From Ariolimax columbianus (Eukaryota; Mollusca; Gastropoda; Stylommatophora; Arionidae): a stretch of DNA of 64,000 nt. The notes below the pieces were generated by a model. It ran no database searches, was not told where the DNA came from, and worked only from the letters and a program-made list of their open reading frames with translations. Both the position numbers and the translations under genes were made by a program. Location of the stretch: contig JAVGWX010000003.1 in assembly GCA_036924085.1 (NCBI GenBank), positions 117,115,264 through 117,179,263 of the forward strand. Reading direction: 5' to 3'. Positions 46,177 through 58,800 of this stretch are shown here, piece after piece. How positions within the stretch are numbered: the first letter of the stretch is position 1; the number at the start of each line of letters is the position of its first letter.

Positions 46177-46619
46177 CTCTTTTGCAAAGATTAAACAATA
46201 AATATGGTGCAAATAATTGAATCTAGCTAAGTCATAAACAATGAAGACTTAGAAAGCGTAGACCAATCAAGGAATCTCTTCATTGAGACTGATTTGCGAA
46301 ACAAACTGTTGATTCCAATGGGGAGCTAGTCATTGTCTCTGGTATCAGAAGAATTCTTTTGATCGAGTCCACAAAAACAACATATGTAGGATTCCAGAAG
46401 ATTATGGGACATATTGACAGCAACCTGTTAGCAACATATGGGTAAAGTGAGAAATTGCACGTTATAGAAAACGGACTTTTGCCGCAAAAGTATGTAACTG
46501 TCCTAAGATAGACGAGTAGGTACTTAGGCCGCTTAAGCGACAAGGGCCTGTCGTGCCAGCCGTTTGTGAGCATGATGAGTGGATCATTTGCCGAATGCAA
46601 TGAGGGTGATTTCTTTCAG

Positions 46620-46930
46620 ATGTTACCTATCCAGGGTGTGAGTGGACAGCCGCAGGGCGAGACCAAGACGTAGAGGATTATTTTCCATTCTTGATGTCCA
46701 ATGCCTACTTTAAGAGCTTGTGGGCGATGACGTCTTCGTAAAAGTCGACCATATGTCCAAATTGGGCCAAACGGCAACGGTTTAGCATAGTAACTGTACT
46801 CTCGAGACCTGTTCGTTGGATGACTTCGTCGTTTGCTATCCAGTCATACCAGTAGATTGCCTCTGGCTATGCATGTAGACGACTCCAGTGCGCATTTGAT
46901 TGCCCTGCAGGCATCGGAATCGATGTATTT
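46620..46930 (-). mobile_element. RTE-type LINE C-terminal fragment
   Basis: The minus strand gives YWYDWIANDEVIQRTGLEST, LNRCRLAQFGHMVDFYEDVI and AHKLLK, the RWYDFV..N / R..LFGHV blocks of non-LTR C-termini. Stops flank the piece. Confidence 0.65.
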
Positions 46931-47105
46931 CGAAACATATGTGTTACATAAGGTATACGCAAAATACGTAATTCTTCGATCGTCGTTTCCATTTTATTGA
47001 TAATTACCTACCCTGATTGGTGACCAATATTGCCAAACTTCAATTAATACCATTATTAATAACAAATTCACAACATAAGGATGCACGATTTTAAAAGTAA
47101 AGTAC

Positions 47106-47196
47106 CTTGCAGGCGTCATCGGAAAAAGTGTAAAACAAACCCGGATGTGTCAGGCTTTCGTCCATCACGTGCATCTCTTGGCTTATCAGGACCAAG
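47106..47196 (-). CDS. GPCR exon 2: TM2 end and ECL1
   Basis: 91 bases: one base completing a Ser codon, then 30 codons, LVLISQEMHVMDESLTHPGL and FYTFSDDACK. It finishes TM2, forms ECL1 and supplies the conserved Cys3.25 (in DDACK) that pairs with the ECL2 Cys in exon 4. Acceptor CAATCGCAG at 47197-47205, donor AAG/GTACTT at 47105. It is too short to stand out as an open frame; its call depends on matching phases with exons 1 and 3. Confidence 0.88.
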
Positions 47197-47239
47197 CTGC
47201 GATTGAGATATTGAGTTTTATCAATCATTGATGTAAGTG

Positions 47240-48735
47240 GTATATTGGTATGACTTGGGGAAAACGTAATGGGTTTTCCTTAACTTGTGTACCTGTTAAC
47301 TCATGTCTTGTTTAAAGGTACCTATGACTAAGTGAACTGAGATACGCAACCAGAATAAATCAAAGTAAACTTACGAGTGATTAAAACTAAAGCAACATGT
47401 AAAAACAAGTGCCATGACGGAGGACATTCATTTGTTTCATCATCAGGTTAGTCAGAAGACGTGTTTTGTTGTCTGATCATGTCACGTCTCTGCCCTCTGT
47501 TTTCTGCATATCTCTTCAGCTTAGCATAGGTCTGTATCGCAATGTTCCTGTACGCTTTGGGGATGTAATTGTTTCTTGGACGACATCTTTATTTCTCTGA
47601 ATGTTACCTTGCAGTACTTTAAATAATCGACCTCCTTGTCTCTAAATTGTGATTAAACCAAACCAATCTACATTTTTATATGTTTCATTAAGTGTCTCTG
47701 TGCCCCTAGACATGTAAGCATTTCCTCATTTGATCTTTATTTTTCTGTCCAGCATCGCAGAGGCTTCTTAGGAGTGTTCACCCTTTTCTAAAAGTCCATG
47801 CTTCAAGGACGTACCATTCTGAGGGCCAGATTTGTGTGGTTATTTTACAGTTCCACAGCACAATATTGACGTTGCTAGATGTTATAAGTTTATGTTTCTC
47901 ACGGAAGCTTTTTTTCCTCTTTCTTCTACTATAGTCCTAGTTCTGATTTCACCTTCACAACAAGAAATGACTATTGAAACTTCTGAATTATGTTACTGTT
48001 GCAACTCAAGAAGCCACATCGAAACTAATGATCAAAACACCTAACAACTGAGGAACATGTATATAAACCAAGTATGACAGGGAGCAAAACCTGGTAAGCG
48101 GATCAAGATAGAACGACAGCCAGAATATTGCACAAACTAGCGTTCTTCTTCTTTCTATCCACGGAAAAAGTTATTCACTCTTAGAGCCTTGTATTTATTT
48201 TCTTTCAAGCCTAGAAGACTGCACCCAATAGGCGTTTTAGACGGTGCAAAAATCTATGTACGAAACCACACGTGTTGAAGAGTGACAGCAAATGGACAAA
48301 GAGCTGAGTACCGCGAGCATCTGGTCGATGACTACAGTTATGGTTTCCCATTAGAATATCCCCATTTACTTATACCTCTATTCAAGTTATGTGATACTAA
48401 GTGACTGGGTCTGATAATAATATGTTTATTGTCAGTGTCGTTCGTCAATGCCTGTCACGATGTGTTGAGATGGCCAGGTGTGGACATTTGTTGGAAAATT
48501 CAACTAGATAACACAACTCGCTTTCTTTGTGCCTGGCGTGCAAGTAGAAATACTAATAAGATTGATGGCGCTTCATTTTTACGTCTTTATTTTTAAGTCT
48601 TCGTGGATGTGGACATTTTTATAAATATTCGTCATCGAAAGTTGTCTCCCTAATCTTCACTAGATTTGTCTATTCCAATATACATTTCTTACTGTTTCTC
48701 CGTAATTGAATTCCCGAAAACATCGTAAATAGCTT
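47240..48735. other. Intron between receptor exons 1 and 2, nothing recognised
   Basis: About 1.5 kb with no repeat family or domain I can name. The 70-residue plus-strand frame at 47832-48044 has no recognisable features. Confidence 0.5.
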
Positions 48736-48747
48736 TGTGTTTCTTAC

Positions 48748-48919
48748 CTGTCAAAAACTGCAAGAGCGCTGAGATAGTGGGAATAGGACTTGTGTCGCAG
48801 TCTCGGGCTCTTCATGACAACGAAGGTTAGCGAGTTAGAGACGAGTCCAACCACCACGATAACATGGGATGCAACGATTTTGGTCATCCACCCCCACCTA
48901 GCTGGGCTCTCGACAAATG
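48748..48919 (-). CDS. GPCR exon 1 (first found): TM1, ICL1, start of TM2
   Basis: 56 codons with two extra bases at each end. It reads FVESPARWGWMTKIVASHVI, VVVGLVSNSLTFVVMKSPRL (TM1 with the conserved Asn1.50 in SNS) and RHKSYSHYLSALAVFD (ICL1 and TM2 start with Asp2.50). Acceptor ATCTTCCAG at 48920-48928, donor GACAG/GTAAG at 48747. It starts in the middle of a codon, so at least one more 5' exon with the extracellular N-terminus and start codon must exist. I could not find it between here and 64000. Confidence 0.9.
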
Positions 48920-48929
48920 CTGGAAGATA

Positions 48930-50290
48930 AAAAGAAAACTACAAAGTAAGATATTTAACAGACGTGCATGTATTTGACTTAAACACTTTTTTTTCCAAAT
49001 GAACGTAAATTTGATTCGAAAACATTTTATCAGATTCATTTGACTTGAACAAGTTTTTTCTCTTAAAAAAACTAATGTAATGTTCATTGCACGCGTTTAT
49101 AGATTTTGGATTTTTCTTCGCAGAACTGTCTGATGTTCCTGATCAGAAGTGACTAATAATTGGCATCTTCACAACTATATAAAATTATAAGAGAAACGAT
49201 ATTTAATCTAAGAATCGGATTGCCTTAAACCAGTCAATACGCAACACAAGCCAGAAAGCACATATAGCCTAATCGATCTGACATTCAGCTTTCAAGCTAC
49301 TGTTCTATGTCCATGAAGATATGAATTGAAGGCTTAGAAACATAATAATCTGGAATGTGTCATCTGCACTGCAGCACCACAAGAGACACGAGAAGAGTGA
49401 AACATATTTTAAGCCATCTGAAAAGTGAGCTCCATCTTCATATTAATAACAATCAGCTTCCCAGTGCGACTATCTCTTGGGGATTCCCCATTAATAGTTA
49501 TGGTGGCCATGTGGCTTTTCTTTCCACTTCGGTCAAAAGCCAGAGAGGTGTCTAGCTACTTCCCGGCCACAGTAGTGAGCTAGACAAAGATAACATCTGT
49601 AATAGTCTGCCGTGAGAATCCCTTTGCTGCAGCCATAAATGGAAAAGAAGCTAATGACGAATAAGTTGGGCAAAGCTAGACATCGACTGGTGTTGAATGT
49701 AAATGAGGTTGAAAAGTAAGCTAAAGAATGACATTGAGCTATCAATAAATTATGTTCTGTAAGAGCTACCACTAAGTTCCCAGGGCAACTCTAAAAGAAG
49801 ACATCATCAACATACGGTAAGACTGTTTCTTTCATCAGCAAATGTTTTAGTCAGTGGTGAACTAAATACAATGGCCCCATTAGCGCTGAAGGATAATACT
49901 GTGACCCTGGTGTACGAAGGAACACTATCCATACTACAAAGCTGGGTAAATCAGAAAATATTGGATGTCAGACAATTACAAGGGTCAAAAGTAAATAGTT
50001 TGGTTATTCTTCCAAGGAGCGAGTAGTCCAGATAGGCATGTATAATGCGTTCACAGTCTTGTTTTTTAAAACAGAGAACGTTGTGAAGCATTTGTTGTTT
50101 AGTCCTATCTTAGTTTGAATTGCTCATTCATCAATGTGGAACCGCATTTGCGAACGGTAATTGGAAAATTGATATTACAATATCCTGGCTTCTTTTCTGT
50201 TCATTAATCTTTTTTCGAAGTTAAAAATCATCATGGAAGAACAAATACATCCAAAAACAATATCAACATATAAAAAAGTGTTGAACGTTA
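48930..50290. other. Upstream receptor region, nothing recognised
   Basis: AT-rich DNA with short open frames (49355-49555 plus, 49533-49772 minus) that show no domain. The missing N-terminal receptor exon could lie here or beyond the array. Confidence 0.5.
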
Positions 50291-50295
50291 CTTAG

Positions 50296-52788
50296 CTAGA
50301 TACAACATGGATCACTAATAGTAAACACGACTAGATACAACACGTGTCAGTAACAGTAGGCATTACTAGATACAACATGGGTCACTAATAGTGAGAACGC
50401 CTAGATACAACATGGGTCACTAATAGTAAAAACGCCTAGATACAACATGGATCACTAATAGTAAGCATGACTAGATACAACATGGGTCACTAATAGTAAG
50501 CATGACAAGATACAACATGGGTCACTAATAGTAAGAACGCCTAGATACAACATGGGTCACTAATAGTAAGAACGCTTTGATACAACATGGGTTACTAATA
50601 GTAAGAATGCCTAGATACAACATGGGTTACTAATAGTAAGAACGCCTAGATACAACATGGGTCACTAATAGTAAGAATGCCTAGATACAACATAGGTCAC
50701 TAATAGTAAGAACGCCTAGATACAACATGGGTCACTAATAGTAAGAACGCCTAGATACAACATGGGTCACTAATAGTAAGAACGCCTAGATACAACATGA
50801 GTCACTAATAGTAAGAACGCCTAGATACAACATGGGCCTCTAATAGTAAGAACGCCTAGATACAACATGAGTCACTAATAGTAAGCATGACTAGATACAA
50901 CATGGGTCACTAATAGTAAGCATGACAAGATACAACATGGGTCACTAATAGTAAGCATGACAAGATACAACATGGGTCACTAATAGTAAGCATGACTAGA
51001 TACAACATGGGTCACTAATAGTGAGCATGACTAGATACAACATGGGTCACTAATAGTAAGCATGACTAGATACAACATGGGTTACTAATAGTAAGAACGC
51101 CTAAATACAACATCGGTCACTAATGGTAAGAACGACTAGATACAACATGGGTCACTAATAGTTAGAACGCCTAGATACAAAATGGGTTATTATTAGTAAG
51201 CATGACTAGATACAACATGGGTTATTAATAGTAAGCATGACTAGATACAACATGGGTCACTATTAGTAAGCATGACTAGATACAACACGGGTTATTAATA
51301 GTAAGCATGACTAGATACAACATGGGTCACTAATAGTAAGCATGACTAGATACAACATGGGACACTAATAGTAAGAACGCCTAGATACAACATGGGTAAC
51401 AAATAGTAAGCATGACTAGATACAATATGGGTCACTAATAGTAAAAACGCCTAGATACAACATGAGTCACTAATAGTAAGAACGCCTAGATACAACATGG
51501 GTCAATAATAGTAAGCATGACTAGATACAACATGGGTCACTAATAGTAAGCATGACTAGATACAACATGGGCCACTAATAGTAAGCACGACTAGATACAA
51601 GATGAGTCACTAATAGTAAGAACGCCTAGATACAATATGGGCCAATAATAGTAAGCATGACTAGATACAACATGGGTCACTAATAGTAAGCATGACTAGA
51701 TACAACATGGGTCTCTAATAGTGAGCATGACTAGATACAACATGAGTTACTAATAGTAAGAACGCCTAGATACAACATGGGTCACTAATAGTAAGCATGA
51801 CTAGATACAACATGGGACACTAATAGTAAGAACGCCTAAATACAACATCGGTAACTAATAGTAAGAACGCCTAGATACAACATGGGTTATTATTAGTAAG
51901 CATGACTAGATACAACATGGGTTATTAATAGTAAGCATGACTAGATACAACATGGGTCACTAATAGTAAGCCTGACTAGATACAACATGGGTCGCTAATA
52001 GTAAGAACGCCTAGATACAACATGTGTCACTAATAGTAAGAATGCCTAGATACAATATGGGTCACTAATAGTAAGAACGCCTAGATACAACATGAGTCAC
52101 TAATAGAAAGAACGCTTAGATACAACATGAGTCACTAATAGTAAGAACGCCTAGATACAACATGGGCCAATAATAGTGAGCATGACTAGATACAACATGG
52201 GTCACTTATAGTAAGAACGCCTAGATACAACATGGGTCACTAATAGTAAGCATGACTCTATACAACATGGGTCACTAATAGTAAGAACGCCTAAATACAA
52301 CATGAGTCACTAATAGTAAGAACGCCTAGATTAAACATGGGTCACTAATAGTAAGAACGCCTAAATACAACATGGGTTACTATTAGTAAGCATGAGTAGA
52401 TACAACATGGGTTATTAATAGTAAGCATGACTAGATACAACATGGGTCACTAATAGTAAGCATGACTAGATACAACATGGATTATTAATAGTAAGCATGA
52501 CTAGATACAATATGGGTCACTAATAGTAAGCATGACTAGATACAACATGGGCCACTAATAGTAAGAACGCCTAGATACAACATGGGTCACAAATAGTAAG
52601 AACGCATAGACACAACATGGGTCACTAATAGTAAGAACGCCTAGATACAACATGAGCCACTAATAGTAAGCATGACTAGATACAACATGGTCCACTAATA
52701 GTAAGAACGCCTAGATACAGCATGGGTCACTAATAGTAAGCATGACTAGATACAACATGGGTCACTAATAGTAAGCATTACTAGATAC
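50296..52788. repeat. 35-bp minisatellite, segment 1 (about 71 units)
   Basis: Unit begins CTAGATACAACATGGGTCAC, continues TAATAGTAAG, and ends either AACGC or CATGA. The two end types occur in runs and alternations. Units differ by point changes. The array continues after each LINE insertion to 63312. Confidence 0.98.
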
Positions 52789-53785
52789 TTCTTCTTCTTC
52801 GTACACAGTCAGACAGTAACCATTATTTTTTCGAAAAAAGCGGCGGTCATCCTGAGACTCTCGCCGCTACCATAGAGCTTGTCTTGCAGTTCCACTGGCA
52901 ATGGCCACATCTGCTCTCTCTGATCCTCATATGTCGGGCAGTTCTGCAGCAGATGTTCAGTGGTCATTTTACCAGTACCGCACGGGCATTCGTCGGTACA
53001 CCCTATCTTCAATTTGTTGAATAGGTGGTACCTCAGTCTGTTGTGGCCAGTGCGAAGTCTGAAGACAACGACCTGCTCTCTTCGGTTCAACTGGTAATAG
53101 GCATCGTTTTTGGTGTAACCAGTATGTTTGGTTTCCCATTTGGTGATGTACCTGGCTTTGATAAGCCGTTTTGACTCTTCGTACGTCATACTGGTATCTG
53201 TTTGTGGTAGCCTTGCACCTTCTTTTGCCAGTCTGTCTGCCTCCTCGTTGCCTTGTATGTTGCAGTGTGATGGGACCCACAGTACCACTACCCTTTTTGG
53301 TGTGGACTGCTGGCACAGTTTGCAGAGTGCTGCTCTTAGGTCATTAAGCTCAATGTTTTTCTGGCTTTTTAGCGCTATGACTACGGCGAGAGCATCTGTA
53401 AGCAGGACTATATGGCTTTCATTTTCTTTATGTGTCACCATTTCTTCCACTGCCGCCCGCAGTGTCTCTGCCTCCGCTCTGAAATTCCTTTTGTACTTAC
53501 CAGTAGCGAATGACAGTGTTATTTGTCTTCCATTTGGTAGGTTCAGGAATGCTCCTGCCCCTCCGTTCTGTGTAGTGTTTGTTACAGAACCGTCGGTGTA
53601 TCCATGGGTCCAGTCCATGCTTGGGTAGCTTTTCGATATAAAGCTTAGGGTAGTATCTATCCTTTCTTTTTCAGTCTGGCAGTTTTTGTTTCCAATACCT
53701 GGTATATTTGCTACCACCTCTGGAAATATATCCTGCCCCCAGGTAGGTTTTCGTACAGTAGTGATGGGTTTTGGTGTTGTTAGTG
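52789..53785 (-). mobile_element. I-like LINE copy C in the array, 5'-truncated
   Basis: Inserted after CTAGATAC (52781-52788). It has a (GAA)n tail and only the RNase H and Cys-His part of ORF2. The open frame 52809-53804 (331 codons) starts in the array: the antisense unit supplies ATG and MLYLGV before the LINE sequence PLTTPKPITT. Ends FFEKIMVTV. RNase H motifs YTDGSV and WVPSHCNIQGNEEADRLAKE are present. The flanks do not form an exact duplication beyond CTAGATAC. Confidence 0.93.
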
Positions 53786-54114
53786 GAACGCCTAGATACA
53801 ACATGGGTTACTAATAGTAAGAACGCCTAGATACAACATGGGTCACTAATAGTAAGAACGCCTAGATACAACATGGGTCACTAATAGTAAGAACGCTTTG
53901 ATACAACATGGGTTATTAATAGTAAGCATGACTAGATGCAACATGGGTTATTAATAGTAAGCATGACTAGATACAACATGGGTCACTAATAGTAAGCAAG
54001 ACTAGATACAACATGGGTTATTAATAGTAAGAATGACTAGATACAACATTGGTAACTAATAGTAAGCATGACTAGATATAACATGGGCCACTAATAGTAA
54101 GAACGCCTAGATAC
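53786..54114. repeat. 35-bp minisatellite, segment 2 (about 9 units)
   Basis: Same unit as segment 1, between LINE copies C and D. Confidence 0.97.
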
Positions 54115-54970
54115 TTCTTCTTCTTCTTCTTCTTCTGCGTACGCAGTCAGACAGAACCATTATTTTTTCGAAAAAAGCGGCGGTCATCCTGAGGCTGTCG
54201 CCACTGCCATAGAGCTTGTCTTGCAGTTCCACTGGTTATGGCCACATCTGCTCTCTCTGATCCTCGTATGTCGGGCAGGTCTGCAGCTGATGTTCAGCGG
54301 TCATTTTACCAGTACCGCACGGGCATTCGTCGGCACACCCTATCTTCAATTTGTTGAATAGGTGGTACCTCAGTCTATTGTGGCCAGTGCGAAGTCTGAA
54401 GACAACGACCTGCTCTCTTCGGTTCAACTGGTAATAGGCATCGTTTTTGGTGTAACCAGTATGTTCGGTTTCCCATTTGGTCATGTATCTGGCTTTGATA
54501 AGCCGTTTTGACTCTTCGTACGTCATACTAGTATCTGTTTGTGGTAGTCTTGCACCTTCTTTTGCCAGTTTATCTGCCTCCTCGTTGCCTTGGATGTTGC
54601 AGTGTGATGGGACCCACTGTACCAATACCCTTTTTGGTGCGGACTGCTGGCACAGTTTGCAGAGTGCTGCTCTTAAGTCGTTAAGCTCAGTATGTTTCTG
54701 GCTTTTTAGCGCTGTGACTACGGCGAGAGCATCTGTAAGCAGGACTATATGGCTTTCATTTTCACTGTGTGTCACCATTTCTTCCACTGCCGCCCTCAGT
54801 GCCTCTGCCTCCGCTCTGAAATTGCTTGTGTACTTACCAGTAGCGAATGACAGTGTTATTTTTCTGCCATTTGTTAGGTTCAGGAATGCTCCTGCCCCTC
54901 CGTTCTGTGTAGTATTTTTTACAGAACCGTAGGTGTATGCATGGGTCCAGTCCATGCTTGTGTAGCTTTT
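54115..54970 (-). mobile_element. I-like LINE copy D in the array, 5'-truncated
   Basis: Tail (GAA)n begins right after CTAGATAC. The left flank 54101-54114 and right flank 54971-54984 match at 13 of 14 bases, GAACGCCTAGATA, a target-site duplication. The open frame 54236-54955 (239 codons) has the RNase H domain with YTYGSV, so the first catalytic Asp is Tyr here. Shortest of the four array insertions. Confidence 0.93.
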
Positions 54971-55824
54971 GAACGCCTAGATATAACATGGGTCACTAAT
55001 AGTAAGAACGCCTAGATACAACATGGATCACTAATAGTAAGAACGCTTAGATACAAAATGGGTCACTAATAGTAAGAACGTCTAGATACAACATGTGTCA
55101 CTAATAGTAAGCATGACTAGATACAACATGGGCCACTAATAGTAAGAACGCCTAGATACAACATGGGTCACTAATAGTAAACATGACTAGATACAACATG
55201 GGTCACTAATAGTAAGAACGCCTAGATACAACATGGGTCACTAATAGTAAGAACGCCTAGATACAACATGGGTCACTAATAGTAAGAACGCCTAGATACA
55301 ACATGAGTCACTAATAGTAAGCATGACTAGATACAACATGGGTCACTAATAGTAAGAACGCCTAGATACAACATGAGTCACTAATAGTAAGCATGACTAG
55401 ATACAACATGGGTCACTAATAGTAAGAACGCCTAGATACAACATGGGTCACTAATAGTAAGAACGCCTAGATACAACATGGGTCACTAATAGTAAGAACG
55501 CCTAGATACAACATGGGTCACTAATAGTAAGCATGACTAGATACAACATGGGTCACTAATAGTAAGAACGCCTAGATACAACATGAGTCACTAATAGTAA
55601 GCATGACTAGATACAACATGGGTCACTAATAGTAAGAACGCCTAGATACAACATGGGTCACTAATAGTAAGAACGCCTAGATACAACATGGGTCACTAAT
55701 AGTAAGAACGCCTAGATACAACATGGGTCACTAATAGTAAGAACGCCTAGATACAACATGGGTCACTAATAGTAAGCATGACTAGATACAACATGAGTTA
55801 CTAATAGTAAGAACACCTAGGTAC
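54971..55824. repeat. 35-bp minisatellite, segment 3 (about 24 units)
   Basis: More uniform than segment 1. Ordered runs of AACGC- and CATGA-ended units suggest local unequal exchange. Confidence 0.97.
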
Positions 55825-58800
55825 TTCTTCTTCTTCTTCTGCGTACACAGTCAGACAGTAACCATTATTTTCTCGAAAAAAGCGGCGGTCATCCTGAGAC
55901 TCTCGCCACTACCATAGAGCTTGTCTTGCAGTTCCACTGGCAATGGCCACATCTGCTCTCTCTGATCCTCGTATGTCGGGCAGTTCTGCAGCAGATGTTC
56001 AGTGGTCATTTTACCAGTACCGCACGGGCATTCGTCGGTACACCCTATCTTCAATTTGTTGAAGAGGTGGTACCTCAGTCTGTTGTGGCCAGTGCGAAGT
56101 CTGAAGACAACGACCTGCTCTCTTCGGTTCAACTGGTAATAGGCATCGTTTTTGGTGTAACCAGTATGTTCGGTTTCCCATTTGGACATGTACCTGGCTT
56201 TGATAAGCCGTTTTGACTCTTCGTACGTCATACTGGTATCTATTTGTGGTAACCTTGCACCTTCTTTTGCCAGTCTGTCTGCCTCCTCGTTGCCTTGGAT
56301 GTTGCAGTGTGACGGAACCCACTGTACCACTACCCTTTTTGGTGCGGACTGTTGGCACAGTTTGCAGAGTGCTGCTCTTAAGTCATTAAGCTCAGTGTTT
56401 TTCTGGCTTTTTAGCGCTGTGACTACTTCGAGAGCATCTGTCAGCAGGACTATATGGCTCTCATTTTCACTGTGTGTTACCATTTCTTCCACTGCCGCCC
56501 TCAGTGCCTCTGCCTCTGCACTGAAATTGCTCGTGTACTTACCAGTAGCGAATGACAGTGTTATTTTTCTGCCATTTGGTAGGTTCAGGAATGCTCCTGC
56601 CCCTCCGTTCTGTGTAGTGTTTGTTACAGAACCGTCGGTGTATGCATGGGTCCAGTCCATGCTTGGGTAGCTTTTCGTTATGAAGCTTAGGGTAGTGTCT
56701 CTCCTTTCTTTTTCGGTCTGGCAGTTTTTGTTTCCAATACCTGGTATATTTTCTACCACCTCTGGAAATATATCCTGCCTCCAAGTAGGTTTTCGTACAG
56801 TAGTGATGGGTTTTGGTGTTGTTAGTGCGTTTATGGGATCTTCGTGCATCTTTGCTTTGGCTATTTCTGCAAAGTTTCTCCGCTTTAGTTTCCCAGTTCC
56901 CAAATTGTTTAGCCTCTGGTACATTGGATGGTCCGTCAGTCTTCGGAGTTTCTCTGACTGCAGCTGGGCTCTGCAGTCTCTTCTGTCGGTCATGGATTGC
57001 AGTTTTGTAATCTTTTCAAGTTCTACAATTGGCGTTGACTTCATGCCACCTGTTATGATTCTCATGGCTTGATTCTTTTCAGAGGTCCACATAGCCAGAT
57101 CGTCTGCAAACATTGAGCTATGGACTCTTCTTGGTATATTCTCTGTAATATCGTTTATATATACCAGGAAGAGTGTTGGTGACAGTACTCCCCCTTGGGG
57201 TACTCCCTGCTCGAGTGTCACCTTTTTGCTCATCTGCCCTTGTACTTGGACTCTGGCCGTTCTTTGTTTGAGGTAGTGGTTGATCCACTTGTACATCTTC
57301 CCACAAACATCACTTCTTCTTAGCTTGACTCTAAGTCCATCCTTCCAGACTTTGTCAAATGCCTTTTCCAGATCCACCCAAACAGCTACTGTGTGTTTCT
57401 GTGCCTGGTAGGCATCTTCTATCTCCTGGGCTATGAGGATGACCTGGTCCTCAGTGGATCTGTGCTGTCTAAAGCCGGCTTGCTGTGGAATTAGTATTCG
57501 TTTTTCTTCCAGATGCCACATCAGTCTGGTGTTTATCATCCGTTCCATCAGCTTGCCGACACAGCTCAGTAGGCTTATGGGCCTGTATCCATTCGGATCT
57601 GTTTTGTCCTTTCCTGTTTTTGGTACTGGTACCAGTATTGCATCTTTCCATGCCTGGGGTACAATACCCCTTTTCCAGCTTTGGTTCAGGACTGATAGTA
57701 GTTTTTTCTTCGCTGTTTGGCCCAGCCCCATCAGCATTTCGTTTGTTATCCCGTCTTTTCCGGGAGATTTCCTTCTCTTTAGTGTTCTCATAGCCTCTTC
57801 CATTTCGCGCATTGTTAGTTTGGCCATCATGTGCTCTTCAGGAGCCGTATTTATGTTTTCGTGCCCCTTTAGCTCTTCGCTAATGTCTGTATGCTTATCT
57901 GCAGGGACCTCGATGTGGTTTGCTCTGGCATAGTGATCGACAAAGGCGTTTGCGGCTTTCTTACCTGTGATCAAGTTCTCGCCTTGCTTGATAGTAATTT
58001 GTTTATTTGACGGGGTTTCGTCGTTCATGGCTCTGACTAGCTTCCATAGCTTGTTCCCTTCTTTGTCCAGGTTTAAACTTTCCGTTTTATTTTTCCAACT
58101 TTCTCTTGCTGTTTGCTTGAGAGTGTGTTTGTACTTCGCCGCGGCGGCTTTGAGGGCGATGTTTGCCTCCACGGATTTTTCTCGTTCTGCCATGTTCCTA
58201 GCATTTGTTACTGCATCTTCCACTTTCTGTAACTCATCATTCCAGTAGGGCTTATAGTTTTTCCTAGCTCCTCTTGGGATGGTTTCAGTGGCGGCTTGCA
58301 TTATTGCCTTGCTTAGGCTCTCTACCATGGGCTTCATTTTGGTGTTTCGTGTGTTGATGGTTTCACACAGCCCATCTGTCAGGATTGCAAATCTGTCCCA
58401 GTCGGCTCGTTTGTAATTCCAACGTGGGAGCGGTTTTGTTTCCTGTGGGCCTACTTCCATGTCAATGGTTAGCCTGATCGGCCTGTGGTCGCTACCTGCC
58501 AGTTGGTTTAGCACCTGGCGGTCTATTTTATAGTGTATGTCCTGTGTGGAGAAGGCCAAATCTGGAGTCGAGGTGGTATGCCATGTTCTTGAATAGAAGC
58601 TAGGGCTATCCTCCGGCCTATGGATTAGGGAGAGATTTGCATCTATCTCCCAATCTTCCACTTCGTCACCTCTGCTGTCTGTGTCAGAGTATCCCCATCT
58701 CTCCAAGTGGCTGTTGAAATCTCCAACCACTATGCAGTTGGAGTCTCTGACCTCCATACTCGAGAGCGATAGGTCTCTGTTTGGTGGTCCGTACAGATTG

